A stretch of DNA of 64,000 nt from Hymenobacter sublimis (GCF_023101345.1 NZ_CP095848.1:929501-993500), one strand, 5' to 3'. Positions 23,911 to 32,541 are shown, counted from the stretch's first letter. Made by a program: numbers and translations. The notes: a model not told the origin generated them from the letters alone.

Positions 23911-24438
23911 GTGAAGCTGATTCGATTCCTATTTCTTTCTTTCCTTCTGACCCTCTCCACCCTCGTGTCAACTGAAGCCAACCCGTACTCCGTCGCCCAC
24001 CTGCGCCGGCAGTACCAGCAAGCCGCTACCAGCAAGGAAGCCGGCGAGAAATTCTACCAGCTCATGGCCGCCTACGACAAGCAGGACGCCGTGGTGCTGG
24101 CCTATAAAGCTGCCGCCGAGGCCATTCGAGCCCGCGACGCTTCCATGTTCAACAAGCTGACTTACGTGCAGAACGCCAGTAAGCTGTTCGACCAAGCCGT
24201 AAAGCTTGACTCCAACAATGCGGAAATTCGTTTTTTGCGCCTGAGTGTGGAAAGCAACTTGCCCGGTTTTCTGGGTTTGAGCCCCCACGTAGAAGAAGAC
24301 CGGCAGTTTTTGGTGAGCACTCTGCTGAAACACCCCAGCTCTGGCCTCGATGAGGAATCGTTTGGGCTGGTGCGTAACTTTTTGGTAGATAGGGGCCACG
24401 TTTCGGAGGCCGAGGCGCAAAAACTGACACAATTGTAG
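23911..24438 (+). CDS. Secreted hypothetical protein linked to carotenoid genes
   Basis: About 175 residues from the GTG at 23911. The frame is open to an ATG at 23857, but the GTG start gives a clean signal peptide (MKLIRFLFLSFLLTLSTLVSTEA). The mature part is helical and TPR-like: VVLAYKAAAEAIRARDASMF, KLFDQAVKLDSNNAEIRFLR, then a conserved-looking LPGFLGLSPHVEED and a C-terminal RGHVSEAEAQKLTQL. A periplasmic helical-repeat protein is suggested. I do not know its function. Close spacing to crtB and a terminator directly behind it make it the last gene of the crtI-crtB operon. Confidence 0.82.
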   Translation: MKLIRFLFLSFLLTLSTLVSTEANPYSVAHLRRQYQQAATSKEAGEKFYQLMAAYDKQDAVVLAYKAAAEAIRARDASMFNKLTYVQNASKLFDQAVKLDSNNAEIRFLRLSVESNLPGFLGLSPHVEEDRQFLVSTLLKHPSSGLDEESFGLVRNFLVDRGHVSEAEAQKLTQL

Positions 24439-24465
24439 CCGCCTACCGACTGGCTAAGCTAGTGT

Positions 24466-24495
24466 AAAAAGCTTCCGGCAACGGAAGCTTTTTTG
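24466..24495 (+). terminator. Rho-independent terminator
   Basis: AAAAAGCTTCCG (24466-24477) pairs with CGGAAGCTTTTT (24482-24493) around a GCAA tetraloop, followed by more T. It ends the crtI-crtB operon. Confidence 0.9.
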
Positions 24496-24753
24496 TTGGT
24501 AACTGGGGCTTGGAGCCAGCGACTAGGCTTTCACTGGTTGAGTCTTGTGCTGTTTTCGCGTAAAGCCTGCTGCCAACAGTGCTGTTGTAAGGTAGGAGGG
24601 AAGAGGCCACGGAAATATCTTTGAGCCAGCCGGGGCCGCAGGCCGCCGCTGTAAATTATGTGTAATAGCACATCAAAAATCCTATTCCAACGTTTCTAGG
24701 GCACCTTCGCCACCCAGCGACTCTCCCTTCAGTGAAACTTCCCGCTCAACTTA
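24494..24753. other. 260-bp intergenic region with a possible promoter element
   Basis: No ORF or repeat is evident. TATCTTTG at 24616-24623 fits the Bacteroidota -7 element TAnnTTTG and could drive the rightward gene at 24754, leaving a leader of about 120 bases. The nearest TTG upstream (24585) is farther away than the usual spacing, so this is weak. Confidence 0.35.
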
Positions 24754-25953
24754 ATGAAACACCCGCTAATTCTGACGCTGGCTCTAACTACGGCCTCCCT
24801 CGCCCACGCTCAACAAATCACGCTCAAAGGCCGGGTAGTAGATGAAAAGCGCCAGCCCGTACCGTACGCTAACGTTGGCCAGCTCGGCAATGAGCCCGGA
24901 ACGGCCACCAACGAAGCCGGCGAGTTTAGTTTGCGCGTAGCCAGCCTACCCCGAAAAATTACCGTTATTAGCCTGGGCTACGCTCCCACTACGGTCGACG
25001 CCACGTCCGCCACGGAACCCCTCCTGATTGTGTTGAAAGCCAGCACTGTAGCCCTGCCCGAAGTGCGGGTTCGTAACCCCGAGCAAGTGGCCACGGAACT
25101 GGTGAAACGGGCTTACGCTAAGCTGGCCCGCCACCAGCGCCAGGAACAGTATGGCAAAGCTTTCTACCGCCAAAAGCAAGAGCACAACGGCAAATATTCC
25201 GAGTTTCTGGACGCTTTCTACGACGTTCGGTTTACCAACCAGGGGGTAGGTGGCTGGCAGCTAGAACAGGCCCGTTACGCCACGGCCGCCGAGGAAACCG
25301 GCGTGGACATGACCAATTTTTCGGCGGCCGTACGCCTGATTCCGGTGTTTGAACCCAAGCCCAGCCGCCGTACCCTGGCCGTGCCGCTGAGCCCCTTGGC
25401 CGACAAGCAGTTCAAGTTTCATCTGCGGGAAGTACTGCAGGACAAGGGCCAGGAAACTGCCGTTATCGACTTTACCCCGCGGCTGGATCTGAACCAGCCG
25501 GCCGCCTTTGGCACCTTGTATGTGGACTTCAAAACGGCGGCCATTCGGCGCCTGGAAAGCAACGTGCCCATCGGCAACCTAATGTCGTTGCAGTTTTCAG
25601 AAGGCACTACCCTCACCTCCCAGACCTTCCGGATGGTGACGGAATTCAGCCCGGTAGCCGATTCTCTGAGCCGCTTGCAGGCCGTGCGCGCCGAGCAGAC
25701 GATTGTGCTCAGCTACCAGGGCAAGCCCGACAGCACTGAAATCAGCGGTAATCTGTTTTTCTACCAGAACACTACGAAGCCCGCTGCCAAGGGCTACAAG
25801 TCGACGGGGGTGAACTACAACGACCTCAAGCAGGCCATGAAGCAGAACTACAACGCCAAGTTCTGGCGCGACCGGGAGATTTTGCGCGCTAGCCCGGTAG
25901 AGGAAAAAGTAATCCGGGACCTGGAGCAGCGCAAAGCCTTCGGCTCTTTCTAG
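24754..25953 (+). CDS. CarboxypepD_reg-like domain protein, exported
   Basis: 399 residues. A signal peptide (MKHPLILTLALTTASLAHAQ) is followed by a CarboxypepD_reg-like domain at about 21-105 (ITLKGRVVDEKRQPVPYANV, TNEAGEFSLRV, ITVISLGYAP). The remaining part contains ATELVKRAYAKLARHQRQEQYGKAFYRQ, a pattern seen in DUF5686-like Bacteroidota proteins, and a beta-rich stretch, but no beta-barrel. It is probably periplasmic or outer-membrane associated, with unknown role. It lies between the carotenoid operon and ispH but has its own intergenic regions on both sides, so a link to carotenoids is not shown. Confidence 0.85.
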   Translation: MKHPLILTLALTTASLAHAQQITLKGRVVDEKRQPVPYANVGQLGNEPGTATNEAGEFSLRVASLPRKITVISLGYAPTTVDATSATEPLLIVLKASTVALPEVRVRNPEQVATELVKRAYAKLARHQRQEQYGKAFYRQKQEHNGKYSEFLDAFYDVRFTNQGVGGWQLEQARYATAAEETGVDMTNFSAAVRLIPVFEPKPSRRTLAVPLSPLADKQFKFHLREVLQDKGQETAVIDFTPRLDLNQPAAFGTLYVDFKTAAIRRLESNVPIGNLMSLQFSEGTTLTSQTFRMVTEFSPVADSLSRLQAVRAEQTIVLSYQGKPDSTEISGNLFFYQNTTKPAAKGYKSTGVNYNDLKQAMKQNYNAKFWRDREILRASPVEEKVIRDLEQRKAFGSF

Positions 25954-26369
25954 GGTAGGGAGTCTTGTCCGGACGAGGTCAGGGCTAGATTATTGAGCAC
26001 GTGCTTCGGGGCGGGCAGCCGTAAGGATGGCCGCCCCGAAGCGGAGCCCTAGGTTCCGCAAAACTGCCCAGGACGTTTTCCTCGTAGGTACCTGCCCTCA
26101 AGCAGGACTGCCTGGTACTACCGGTTCTAGTTAGGGGCAGCTATACGTATCTGCTCCTTCAAAAGTGCGGTTTAGCAAGCTCCTCCGTAATGCCTGAGCT
26201 CTAGGATTAGTGTTCTGAGCAACCGGACGATTACCAGAGGGTTAACTTTATGCGGGTGGCGCTTGTTATGAATACGCTACACTGCATCAGCGCAAGAAGA
26301 AATGATAAACACCTTGTATCTTCTGCCCCCTGTAACCTTCTGGTCACCTCGACAGTTACTCAGTTAGCT
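25954..26369. other. 416-bp intergenic region upstream of ispH
   Basis: It contains a 12-bp perfect inverted repeat GCTTCGGGGCGG at 26003-26014 and its complement at 26031-26042, without a T-run. This could be a weak terminator or transcript-end structure for the preceding gene. The remainder (26043-26369) has no convincing gene or motif. An in-frame open stretch to 26250 upstream of ispH lacks family-like residues. Confidence 0.45.
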
Positions 26370-27218
26370 ATGCCGCACCACCTGAGCGTCCGTATTGACC
26401 CCAATTCTGGTTTTTGCTTCGGCGTAATCTATGCCATTCAGATGGCCGAAGACCTATTGGATGAGCAAGGTTACTTGTATTGCCTCGGCGACATTGTGCA
26501 CAACGATGAGGAAGTTGAGCGCCTAGAGCAACGGGGCTTGCGCATCATTGACTATCAGCAGTTGGCCCAGTTGCGTAACGAGGCCGTGCTGATTCGGGCG
26601 CACGGTGAGCCGCCGAGCACTTATCAGATGGCCATGGAAAACAACCTGACCCTCATCGACGCTTCTTGCCCCGTAGTACTCAAGTTGCAAAACCGCATCA
26701 AAACTAGCTACGACCGCCAGGACCGCATCTTCATCTATGGCAAACACGGCCACGCCGAGGTGCGCGGCCTACTGGGACAAACGAGCGGAGAAGCGGTAGT
26801 GTTTGAGAACCTGGAGGAGCTGTTACGGCATGAGTTGCCCGCCAACATCACCCTCTATAGCCAGACTACGAAAAGCACAAACTCGTTTTACCGCATCAAG
26901 GACGAGCTGGAGCAGCGCGGTTACCAGGTAAACGCCAACGATACCATCTGTCGGCAGGTTAGTAACCGCGACAAAGATCTGCGCCGGTTCGCGGCCCAGT
27001 TTGACCAGGTAGTGTTTGTGTCGGGTACCAAAAGCTCCAACGGCAAGGTCCTCTACCAGGTATGTAAAGAAACGAACCCCGCCACCCACTTCATTTCCAA
27101 GGTAGAAGAATTGTGTCCCTCGTGGTTTCAGCCGGGCCAGTCGGTGGGTATTTGCGGAGCCACCAGTACCCCCATGTGGCAGATGGAGCAGGTGCGGGAG
27201 GCGTTGCTGGCGCTGTAA
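26370..27218 (+). CDS. ispH: 4-hydroxy-3-methylbut-2-enyl diphosphate reductase
   Basis: About 282 residues from ATG 26370. It catalyses the last step of the MEP pathway, reducing HMBPP to IPP and DMAPP with an iron-sulfur cluster. The three cluster cysteines are visible in GFCFGV, IDASCPVV and DTICRQVSNR, along with RAHGEPP, GKHGHAEVRGL and the TTKS segment. Length is slightly below that of the E. coli enzyme. Its position between carotenoid genes and directly before crtW (66-bp gap) suggests that precursor supply and pigment formation are coordinated. No other MEP gene is in the window. Confidence 0.93.
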   Translation: MPHHLSVRIDPNSGFCFGVIYAIQMAEDLLDEQGYLYCLGDIVHNDEEVERLEQRGLRIIDYQQLAQLRNEAVLIRAHGEPPSTYQMAMENNLTLIDASCPVVLKLQNRIKTSYDRQDRIFIYGKHGHAEVRGLLGQTSGEAVVFENLEELLRHELPANITLYSQTTKSTNSFYRIKDELEQRGYQVNANDTICRQVSNRDKDLRRFAAQFDQVVFVSGTKSSNGKVLYQVCKETNPATHFISKVEELCPSWFQPGQSVGICGATSTPMWQMEQVREALLAL

Positions 27219-27284
27219 GCGGGGCAACTTTATAGGCTCTCCCGGCGAATACTGGTTGTTAATTGGCTGCTTGCCTAGTTAGTT

Positions 27285-28028
27285 ATGGTTTCTTCTCCCG
27301 TGGTACCTCGTGCTGCTTTGCCCGCCCAGCGGGTGCGCCCCACTCCGTTAGGTTACAAAGGAGTAGGCATGGCAGCTCTGATTCTGGTAGCCTGGACCGC
27401 ATTGCTGACGTATCTGCTGGCCTTCTACCAGCCCAACTGGCGGACGCCGTGGCCCTACCTGCTGGCACTGGGGCAAATGCATCTGTATACCGGCCTTTTT
27501 ATTACGGCCCACGATGCCATGCACGGGGTAGTTAGCGCTAACAAGCGCCTGAACAATTTCATCGGCACCCTAACAGCGGGGCTTTTTGCCTTTAACTGGT
27601 TTCCGGGCATGCTGGCCAAGCACCACGCCCACCACCGGCACGTGGCCACCGAGCACGACCCTGATTTCCACGATGGGCACCACACCAGCTTTCTGCTTTG
27701 GTTTGCGCGCTTCGCTTGGAACTACGTGACGTGGGTGCAAGTAGCCCTGATGGCCCTGACCTACAACGTGTTGAAGCTGTTCTTTCCGCAGGCCAATGTT
27801 ATTGCCTTTTGGATGGTGCCGGCCGTTCTGGCTACTCTGCAACTATTCTACTTCGGCACGTATCTGCCGCACCGTGGGGAACACCAGCCTGATAATCCGC
27901 ACAAGTCGCGCAGTCAGTTCCGGCACCACGTGTGGGCATTCCTGAGCTGCTACTTTTTCGGGTACCACTACGAACACCACGACCAGCCCTACCTGCCCTG
28001 GTGGCGCCTGTGGCAGGCCAAAAGTTAG
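27285..28028 (+). CDS. crtW: Fatty acid desaturase-fold beta-carotene ketolase (CrtW-like)
   Basis: 247 residues, the usual CrtW length. The di-iron histidine motifs are HDAMHG, HHAHHRH and HYEHH, among about four membrane spans. The FGTYLPHRGEH segment is characteristic of CrtW ketolases rather than acyl-lipid desaturases. The enzyme would insert 4-keto groups into beta-rings to give canthaxanthin/astaxanthin-type pigments. It lies 66 bp after ispH on the same strand. Substrate preference (beta-carotene versus zeaxanthin) cannot be read from sequence. Confidence 0.88.
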   Translation: MVSSPVVPRAALPAQRVRPTPLGYKGVGMAALILVAWTALLTYLLAFYQPNWRTPWPYLLALGQMHLYTGLFITAHDAMHGVVSANKRLNNFIGTLTAGLFAFNWFPGMLAKHHAHHRHVATEHDPDFHDGHHTSFLLWFARFAWNYVTWVQVALMALTYNVLKLFFPQANVIAFWMVPAVLATLQLFYFGTYLPHRGEHQPDNPHKSRSQFRHHVWAFLSCYFFGYHYEHHDQPYLPWWRLWQAKS

Positions 28029-28058
28029 TGGCGAAGCAAGCCAGCCGTTAGGCTAAAA

Positions 28059-28796
28059 TTAATTCTGGCGACGAATAAGGGAGCGGTTTACGATGCGCTC
28101 TGTTACCCTTTCCCGGTACGTCTGGCCCAGTGGCAGAGCGTGGCCGCCTACCTTCACCTCCAGGTTGCTCACGGAGTCAATGCGAGCAGCATTAACGAGG
28201 TAGGAGCGGTGGGTGCGCACAAACAAGCCCGGGGGCAATTGCTCCTCCAGGTTTTTCAGGTTCACGAGCGTCAGGTGGGTACGGCCGTCAGCGGTATTGA
28301 TTTTCGTGAAGTCTTTCAGAGCCTCGATGTAGAGCACTTCCCGGTAGTGCAGGCGCACAAATTGAGCGTCGGTGCGAATAAAGAAGGAGCCCCAGCCGGT
28401 CAGGGCGTCGGCTTGAGCATCGGAACCCAAGGTGTTAACCCGCAGAATGCCAGCTACTTTGTTGACCGCCCGTAGAAAACGGTCCAAGGAGATTGGCTTC
28501 AACAAAAAATCAATAACGTCCAGATTGAAACCCTCCATGGCATACTGGGGGTAGGCCGTCATCAGGACTACCAGCGGGGGCTGCTGCAGGGAGCGTACTA
28601 AGTCTAGGCCGCTCAAGTGGGGCATGGTAACGTCGGAAAACAGCACCTGCACCTGATTTTCCACCAGGTACCGGTGTGCATCGAGCGGGTCGGTGAAGGC
28701 AGCTTTTACGTCTAGGATGTCGGTCATCACTACGTATGCCTGGAGCAGGTCCAGCACAAGAGGGTCGTCATCTAGAAGTACGCAGGAAATTTTCAT
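28059..28796 (-). CDS. LytTR-family response regulator
   Basis: 245 residues. A receiver domain at about 1-120 has the acidic pair D10/D11, the phosphoacceptor aspartate at D55 in LFSDVTMPHLSG, and the conserved K in FLLKPISLDRF. The C-terminal LytTR DNA-binding domain (about 140-240) includes FIRTDAQFVRLHYREVLYIE, the FTKINTADGRTHLTL region and LPPGLFVRTHRSYLVN. It regulates transcription on signals from a sensor kinase, typically an LytS/AlgZ-type histidine kinase, which is not adjacent. It converges with crtW with only 30 bp between stops. Confidence 0.93.
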   Translation of the reverse strand: MKISCVLLDDDPLVLDLLQAYVVMTDILDVKAAFTDPLDAHRYLVENQVQVLFSDVTMPHLSGLDLVRSLQQPPLVVLMTAYPQYAMEGFNLDVIDFLLKPISLDRFLRAVNKVAGILRVNTLGSDAQADALTGWGSFFIRTDAQFVRLHYREVLYIEALKDFTKINTADGRTHLTLVNLKNLEEQLPPGLFVRTHRSYLVNAARIDSVSNLEVKVGGHALPLGQTYRERVTERIVNRSLIRRQN

Positions 28797-29058
28797 ACAA
28801 ATAACTCATTCCGGATGGTAGGGTCAATATAGACAGATAAAATCGAATCGTCTTATAAATTATTGAAAGAAAACAATTTTAGGCATACGCCTGGGGCTGC
28901 TGGTCTACTTGTATCACGAGTTGCTATACTTTAACCCTGTCATAATTAGCGCATTACATACCTTCTTGCGTAAAAAGGAAATACTGCCGCATTTACGCCT
29001 CTATCTGTTCTGGTTCGAGTTCATTGAATGACCGCGCCTATCCGCACCTTCATCGGCT

Positions 29059-29631
29059 ATGAAACCTACCCCTGCATTCGCCTCCTCGGCTGCGCCGCCC
29101 GTTGTGCTAGGCGTAGACCTGACCATTGCTCAGCACGAAGGCCTGCGGCGTTCCTTGCGCACCGCGTTTGGCCTGAGCACCCGGGCCATTAATTTGCGAA
29201 TTGACCCCGGAATGGATTTAATCTTTCTGTGCGAAACTACGCTGCCTGGCACCCTACCGTGCTTGGCCGCGTTAACCCACCCGGGTATCCTGACCGTAAC
29301 TCTCCGGGAGGCCCGCCTGATGTGGCACCAGCCGCCGGGCCAAGCCATTGGCCGCGGCACCCCAACGCTGGGCGCGCTGGAGAGCGGCAGCTGCTTCCTG
29401 ACGGCTAACAGCCGGAAGGTGCCAATTGCCACCTTCGGGCCGCGCCAGATTCATTCTGCCCACATTGACATGGAACTGCAAGGGCAGCCGAACTTACTGG
29501 AGTTTCTGCGCTCCGACTGGTTTACGCTGGAAATATCCGGCACGAACCGCCGCCGCCTTACCCGGCCCCTCACGTTTCAAGTGAGCCTGCAATTTGAAGT
29601 GCGCATGGCGCCGAGCCTCGTTGCTGCCTAA
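29059..29631 (+). CDS. Hypothetical protein
   Basis: 190 residues from ATG 29059. No signal peptide, membrane span or known motif is seen. The sequence is beta-rich, with a stretch of alternating hydrophobics (LIFLCETTLPGTLPCLAALT, GILTVTLREARLMW), a central GALESGSCFLTANSRKVPIA, and a C-terminal LTFQVSLQFEVRMAP. I do not recognise a family. Normal codon usage and a long terminator directly downstream support it as a real gene, probably of a lineage-restricted type. Confidence 0.65.
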   Translation: MKPTPAFASSAAPPVVLGVDLTIAQHEGLRRSLRTAFGLSTRAINLRIDPGMDLIFLCETTLPGTLPCLAALTHPGILTVTLREARLMWHQPPGQAIGRGTPTLGALESGSCFLTANSRKVPIATFGPRQIHSAHIDMELQGQPNLLEFLRSDWFTLEISGTNRRRLTRPLTFQVSLQFEVRMAPSLVAA

Positions 29632-29640
29632 TAAGGGGCA

Positions 29641-29696
29641 CGTAGCCGAATAAAAAAGACCAACCGTTCCCGGTTGGTCTTTTTTATTCGGCTACG
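29641..29696. terminator. Bidirectional terminator, 26-bp perfect stem
   Basis: Arms 29641-29666 and 29671-29696 are perfectly complementary around TTCC. The inner part GACCAACCG/CGGTTGGTC is flanked by AAAAAA/TTTTTT, and the outer part is CGTAGCCGAAT with its complement. It lies between the convergent stops at 29631 (+) and 29767 (-). Confidence 0.85.
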
Positions 29697-29766
29697 CGGC
29701 TGAAGTATAGGGTAAGGCTTCTGCAGAGTCAAGCCAAGTAGCTTGTACTGCTACCTGTCCACGTCT

Positions 29767-30138
29767 TTAGTGAGTAGCATTGGTTTTCTTGCAGCAATCC
29801 GGCAGTTGGCTGTAAGCGCGGGCGTTGGCTGTTTGGTCGTCGGCGTCGTAGCCGGTTTCCTGTACAGCGGCGCGCAGGGCGGCCGGCGTGGTTTTGTCGG
29901 GCCGATAAGTAACCGTGAGCATCTGGCTGGGTACGTCGAGCAGGGCCGCCTGCACCCCTTTCTCGTAGGCCAGGGCCTTTTCCAGGCGTGCTTTGCACAT
30001 GTCGCAAACAGCCGAGGTTTTCAGCTGCAGGGTTTCAGTAGCGGGGCCTTTGGCTTTGGGCTTGGCGGTTTGGGCAAACGAGGCCACCGAAGAAAGCAGG
30101 AAGGCAAAAACAAGCAGGAAAGATGAGAACAGCTTCAT
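29767..30138 (-). CDS. Heavy-metal-associated (HMA) domain protein, exported
   Basis: 123 residues. A signal peptide (MKLFSSFLLVFAFLLSSVASFAQ) precedes an HMA fold at about 37-105 with the metal-binding C-x-x-C as C45-D-M-C48 and the helper segments VQAALLDVPSQMLTVTY and ALRAAVQETGYDADD. The C-terminal end has a further CC pair (PDCCKK). HMA domains bind Cu(I), Zn(II) or related ions. Being secreted to the periplasm and last in a leftward set with a TonB receptor and a HYC_CC_PP-like protein, it probably handles copper or another soft metal. Confidence 0.88.
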   Translation of the reverse strand: MKLFSSFLLVFAFLLSSVASFAQTAKPKAKGPATETLQLKTSAVCDMCKARLEKALAYEKGVQAALLDVPSQMLTVTYRPDKTTPAALRAAVQETGYDADDQTANARAYSQLPDCCKKTNATH

Positions 30139-30243
30139 AAAGGAAAAACAAGAAAAGGGGTAAGGAAAGTGCCGGTGGCACTAATGAAAGAAACGTGCCA
30201 GAGTATGCGGCTCAGGCCCGTCAGACCAGAAATTACCTGGGTA

Positions 30244-32541
30244 TTACTTAACCGTGATGCGCAGGCCGGCGTACGTGAGGCGCCCGTAGATAGGCCCCCA
30301 GATCATGGCCGCATCAAAATCGGGTCCGAAGGGGGCGTAGGCGCCCTGGATGGGGTTGGCTTGGCGATAATTCGTGAGATTTTCAACTCCGGCGTACACT
30401 TCAAACCGTTTGAAAGCGCGGGTTACCTGGGTGTTGAGCAAGGCGTAGCGGGGCGCATAGGGTAGGGTTGATTCGCCGGTGCCGTGAAGGTGGCCGCCGC
30501 TGCCCGGAGCATGAGCCAGCGGCCGGCGCCCAAAGCCCTGCACCGTAAAATCAGCCCGCCACTTATCGAAGGCTGTGGCGTAGCCCAGGTTCAGGAACAG
30601 CCGGTGCCGTGGGGTAAGCACCTTGGGTAGCAACTGCCCGTCGTAGGTGGTTTTCACATCCAAGTACTTGTAGGCAGCCTTGGCCTGCAACCCTTTCGCG
30701 GGCTCTACTTGCACTTCGGCCTGCAAACTGCGCGAGTAGGACCGGCCGCCTACCGCCAGATTCGTGATAATAAGCCGCTCGGGGTTGGTGTAGGGATCCG
30801 CTACTACCTGGTTGCCAAACTCGGTGTGGTAGTAATCAGTAATGAAAGTGGCCGGGCGGCCGAAGGCGTTGAAATACTGCGTGAACGAGCCACCTACGTT
30901 CCAGGCCGTTTCGGGCCGCAGCACCGGGCTGATGACAAACTCCCGGGAGCTGACCAACATGCCCACATTTTCAGCAATCGGGTTGGCCGTCCGGAACCCG
31001 CGACCCGCCGCCAGGCGTAGTACCGTGTTTTTGGCGGCGTCGTACTTCACATTCAGGCGGGGCGTCAGGTACCACCCGTACAGGTTGTGGCGGTCTAGGC
31101 GCAGGCCGCCTACCAACGTGAGGTTGCGGGCATTCTGGTAGGTGTACTCAGCAAAGGCGCCGGGCACCTGCTCCAGGCGGTTGCGGTGCTCCCGGGCGTA
31201 GCGCTGAGCCGGCGTTTCGGTGGGGTAGGTGAAGCCGGTTTTGTATACCTCGTGGTAGTCGTCGTGCAGGAAGCTCAGGCCAGCCCGGTAGGTGTGGGCC
31301 GTGGTGCCCAGAATGCTCTGGAACAGTAACGTAGCCAGGCCCGTGCGCTGGGTGCCGTCGTAAGTGCGCAGGCCGTAGCGGGAGGTGAAGTCGTGGTTGG
31401 TGCCGCTAAGCAAGAGCCCCAAGCTTTGGTAGGGCCGGCCGGGCCAGGTGTAGCTGGTTTTGGCGTAGCCGGTGGAGCGGTTGGTTTCCTGGGTAGTGCC
31501 GTAGAAACCCGCGGGGCTTTCCGGACGGTAGCCCATCTGCCCGCCCTGGCGGGTTTCGCGCAGGGCACTCAGGCCTACCTCCGTCACCAAGCCCTTACCC
31601 GAGAGGTACTTCCACTTGTTGAACACGTTGTACTGGGTAGCCAGCGGCAGGTCCAGAAAGCCGTCCTGGTTGCGGTCCACGCGCTGGCCCAGATGGTCGG
31701 TGTGCAGCAGCAGGGCTGTGCTGATCTTCTTGCCAATCGGGGTAGCTAGGTTCAGGTTCAGGTCGAACTTGCCCAAGTCGTTGGCGTAGGCATTAAATAG
31801 CAAACGCTCGGCCTTATCGGGCTCCTTGAGGCGCACGTTTACCTGGCCCGAAATGCTTTCGTAGCCATTTACCACCGAGCCCATGCCCTTGATGATATCA
31901 ATGCTCTCAATCCAGGGGCCGGCCAGGTAGCCCAGGCGGTAGGGCGAGGCGAGGCCGCGCAGGGCCGGCAGGTTGTCGATGGTAAGCAGGGAATAGGCCC
32001 CATCCAGGCCTAGCAGCTGAATTTGCTTGGCCCCCGACACAGCATCCGTAGTAGAAACCTCCACGGAAGCGTTGGTTTCAAAGCTTTCGGCCAGGTTGCA
32101 GCAGGCCGATTTGGTTAGGTCGCGGCTGGTGATAACCTGGGTGTTGGTGGGCGTGAGGCCGGAGTAGGAGGGGGCTCGGCCTTCCACGGTCACCTCACCC
32201 AACTCCGCCGAGCGGCGCAGCGGAATCCGGAGGTAGCTGGTGCCGCCGGCCTGTACGGTGTCGGCCTGGTAGCCCAGAAAGTTGATAATGAGCCGAGCAT
32301 CAGAGCCGGCGGGCCGCACCAGGGAAAAAGTGCCTTGGGCAGTGGTAGTAGCCGCCTCAGTAGGGGCGCTAAGCCAGCGGACTACCGCGCCGGGAACGGG
32401 CGAGTTCGTAGTGCCATCGAGCACCTGCCCGCGTACGGGGGCAGTAGAAGCATCAGGAGTTTGGGCCGTAGCAGGTAGGGTGCTACCCAGCACGAAGCTG
32501 GCTGCCGTCAGCAGACGGGCCGGACCGGTTAAGGAGTTCAT
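30244..32541 (-). CDS. TonB-dependent outer-membrane receptor, metal-linked
   Basis: 765 residues. A signal peptide ending near LPATAQ is followed by a CarboxypepD_reg-like domain at about 34-120 (VRGQVLDGTTNSPVPGAVV), the plug domain from about 128 (TQVITSRDLTKSACCNLAES, then IDNLPALRGLAS and IKGMGSVVNGYESISGQVNV), and a 22-strand-type beta-barrel to the end (final strand YGRLTYAGLRITVK). The CC pair in the plug and the HMA and HYC_CC_PP neighbours suggest uptake of a metal or metal chelate rather than a glycan. No SusD partner is present. The substrate is inferred, not shown. Confidence 0.92.
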   Translation of the reverse strand: MNSLTGPARLLTAASFVLGSTLPATAQTPDASTAPVRGQVLDGTTNSPVPGAVVRWLSAPTEAATTTAQGTFSLVRPAGSDARLIINFLGYQADTVQAGGTSYLRIPLRRSAELGEVTVEGRAPSYSGLTPTNTQVITSRDLTKSACCNLAESFETNASVEVSTTDAVSGAKQIQLLGLDGAYSLLTIDNLPALRGLASPYRLGYLAGPWIESIDIIKGMGSVVNGYESISGQVNVRLKEPDKAERLLFNAYANDLGKFDLNLNLATPIGKKISTALLLHTDHLGQRVDRNQDGFLDLPLATQYNVFNKWKYLSGKGLVTEVGLSALRETRQGGQMGYRPESPAGFYGTTQETNRSTGYAKTSYTWPGRPYQSLGLLLSGTNHDFTSRYGLRTYDGTQRTGLATLLFQSILGTTAHTYRAGLSFLHDDYHEVYKTGFTYPTETPAQRYAREHRNRLEQVPGAFAEYTYQNARNLTLVGGLRLDRHNLYGWYLTPRLNVKYDAAKNTVLRLAAGRGFRTANPIAENVGMLVSSREFVISPVLRPETAWNVGGSFTQYFNAFGRPATFITDYYHTEFGNQVVADPYTNPERLIITNLAVGGRSYSRSLQAEVQVEPAKGLQAKAAYKYLDVKTTYDGQLLPKVLTPRHRLFLNLGYATAFDKWRADFTVQGFGRRPLAHAPGSGGHLHGTGESTLPYAPRYALLNTQVTRAFKRFEVYAGVENLTNYRQANPIQGAYAPFGPDFDAAMIWGPIYGRLTYAGLRITVK

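Noticed and set aside
26250..26369. N-terminal extension of IspH
   Set aside because: The in-frame 40 codons have no family similarity. The ATG at 26370 places GFCFGV at the normal distance from the start.
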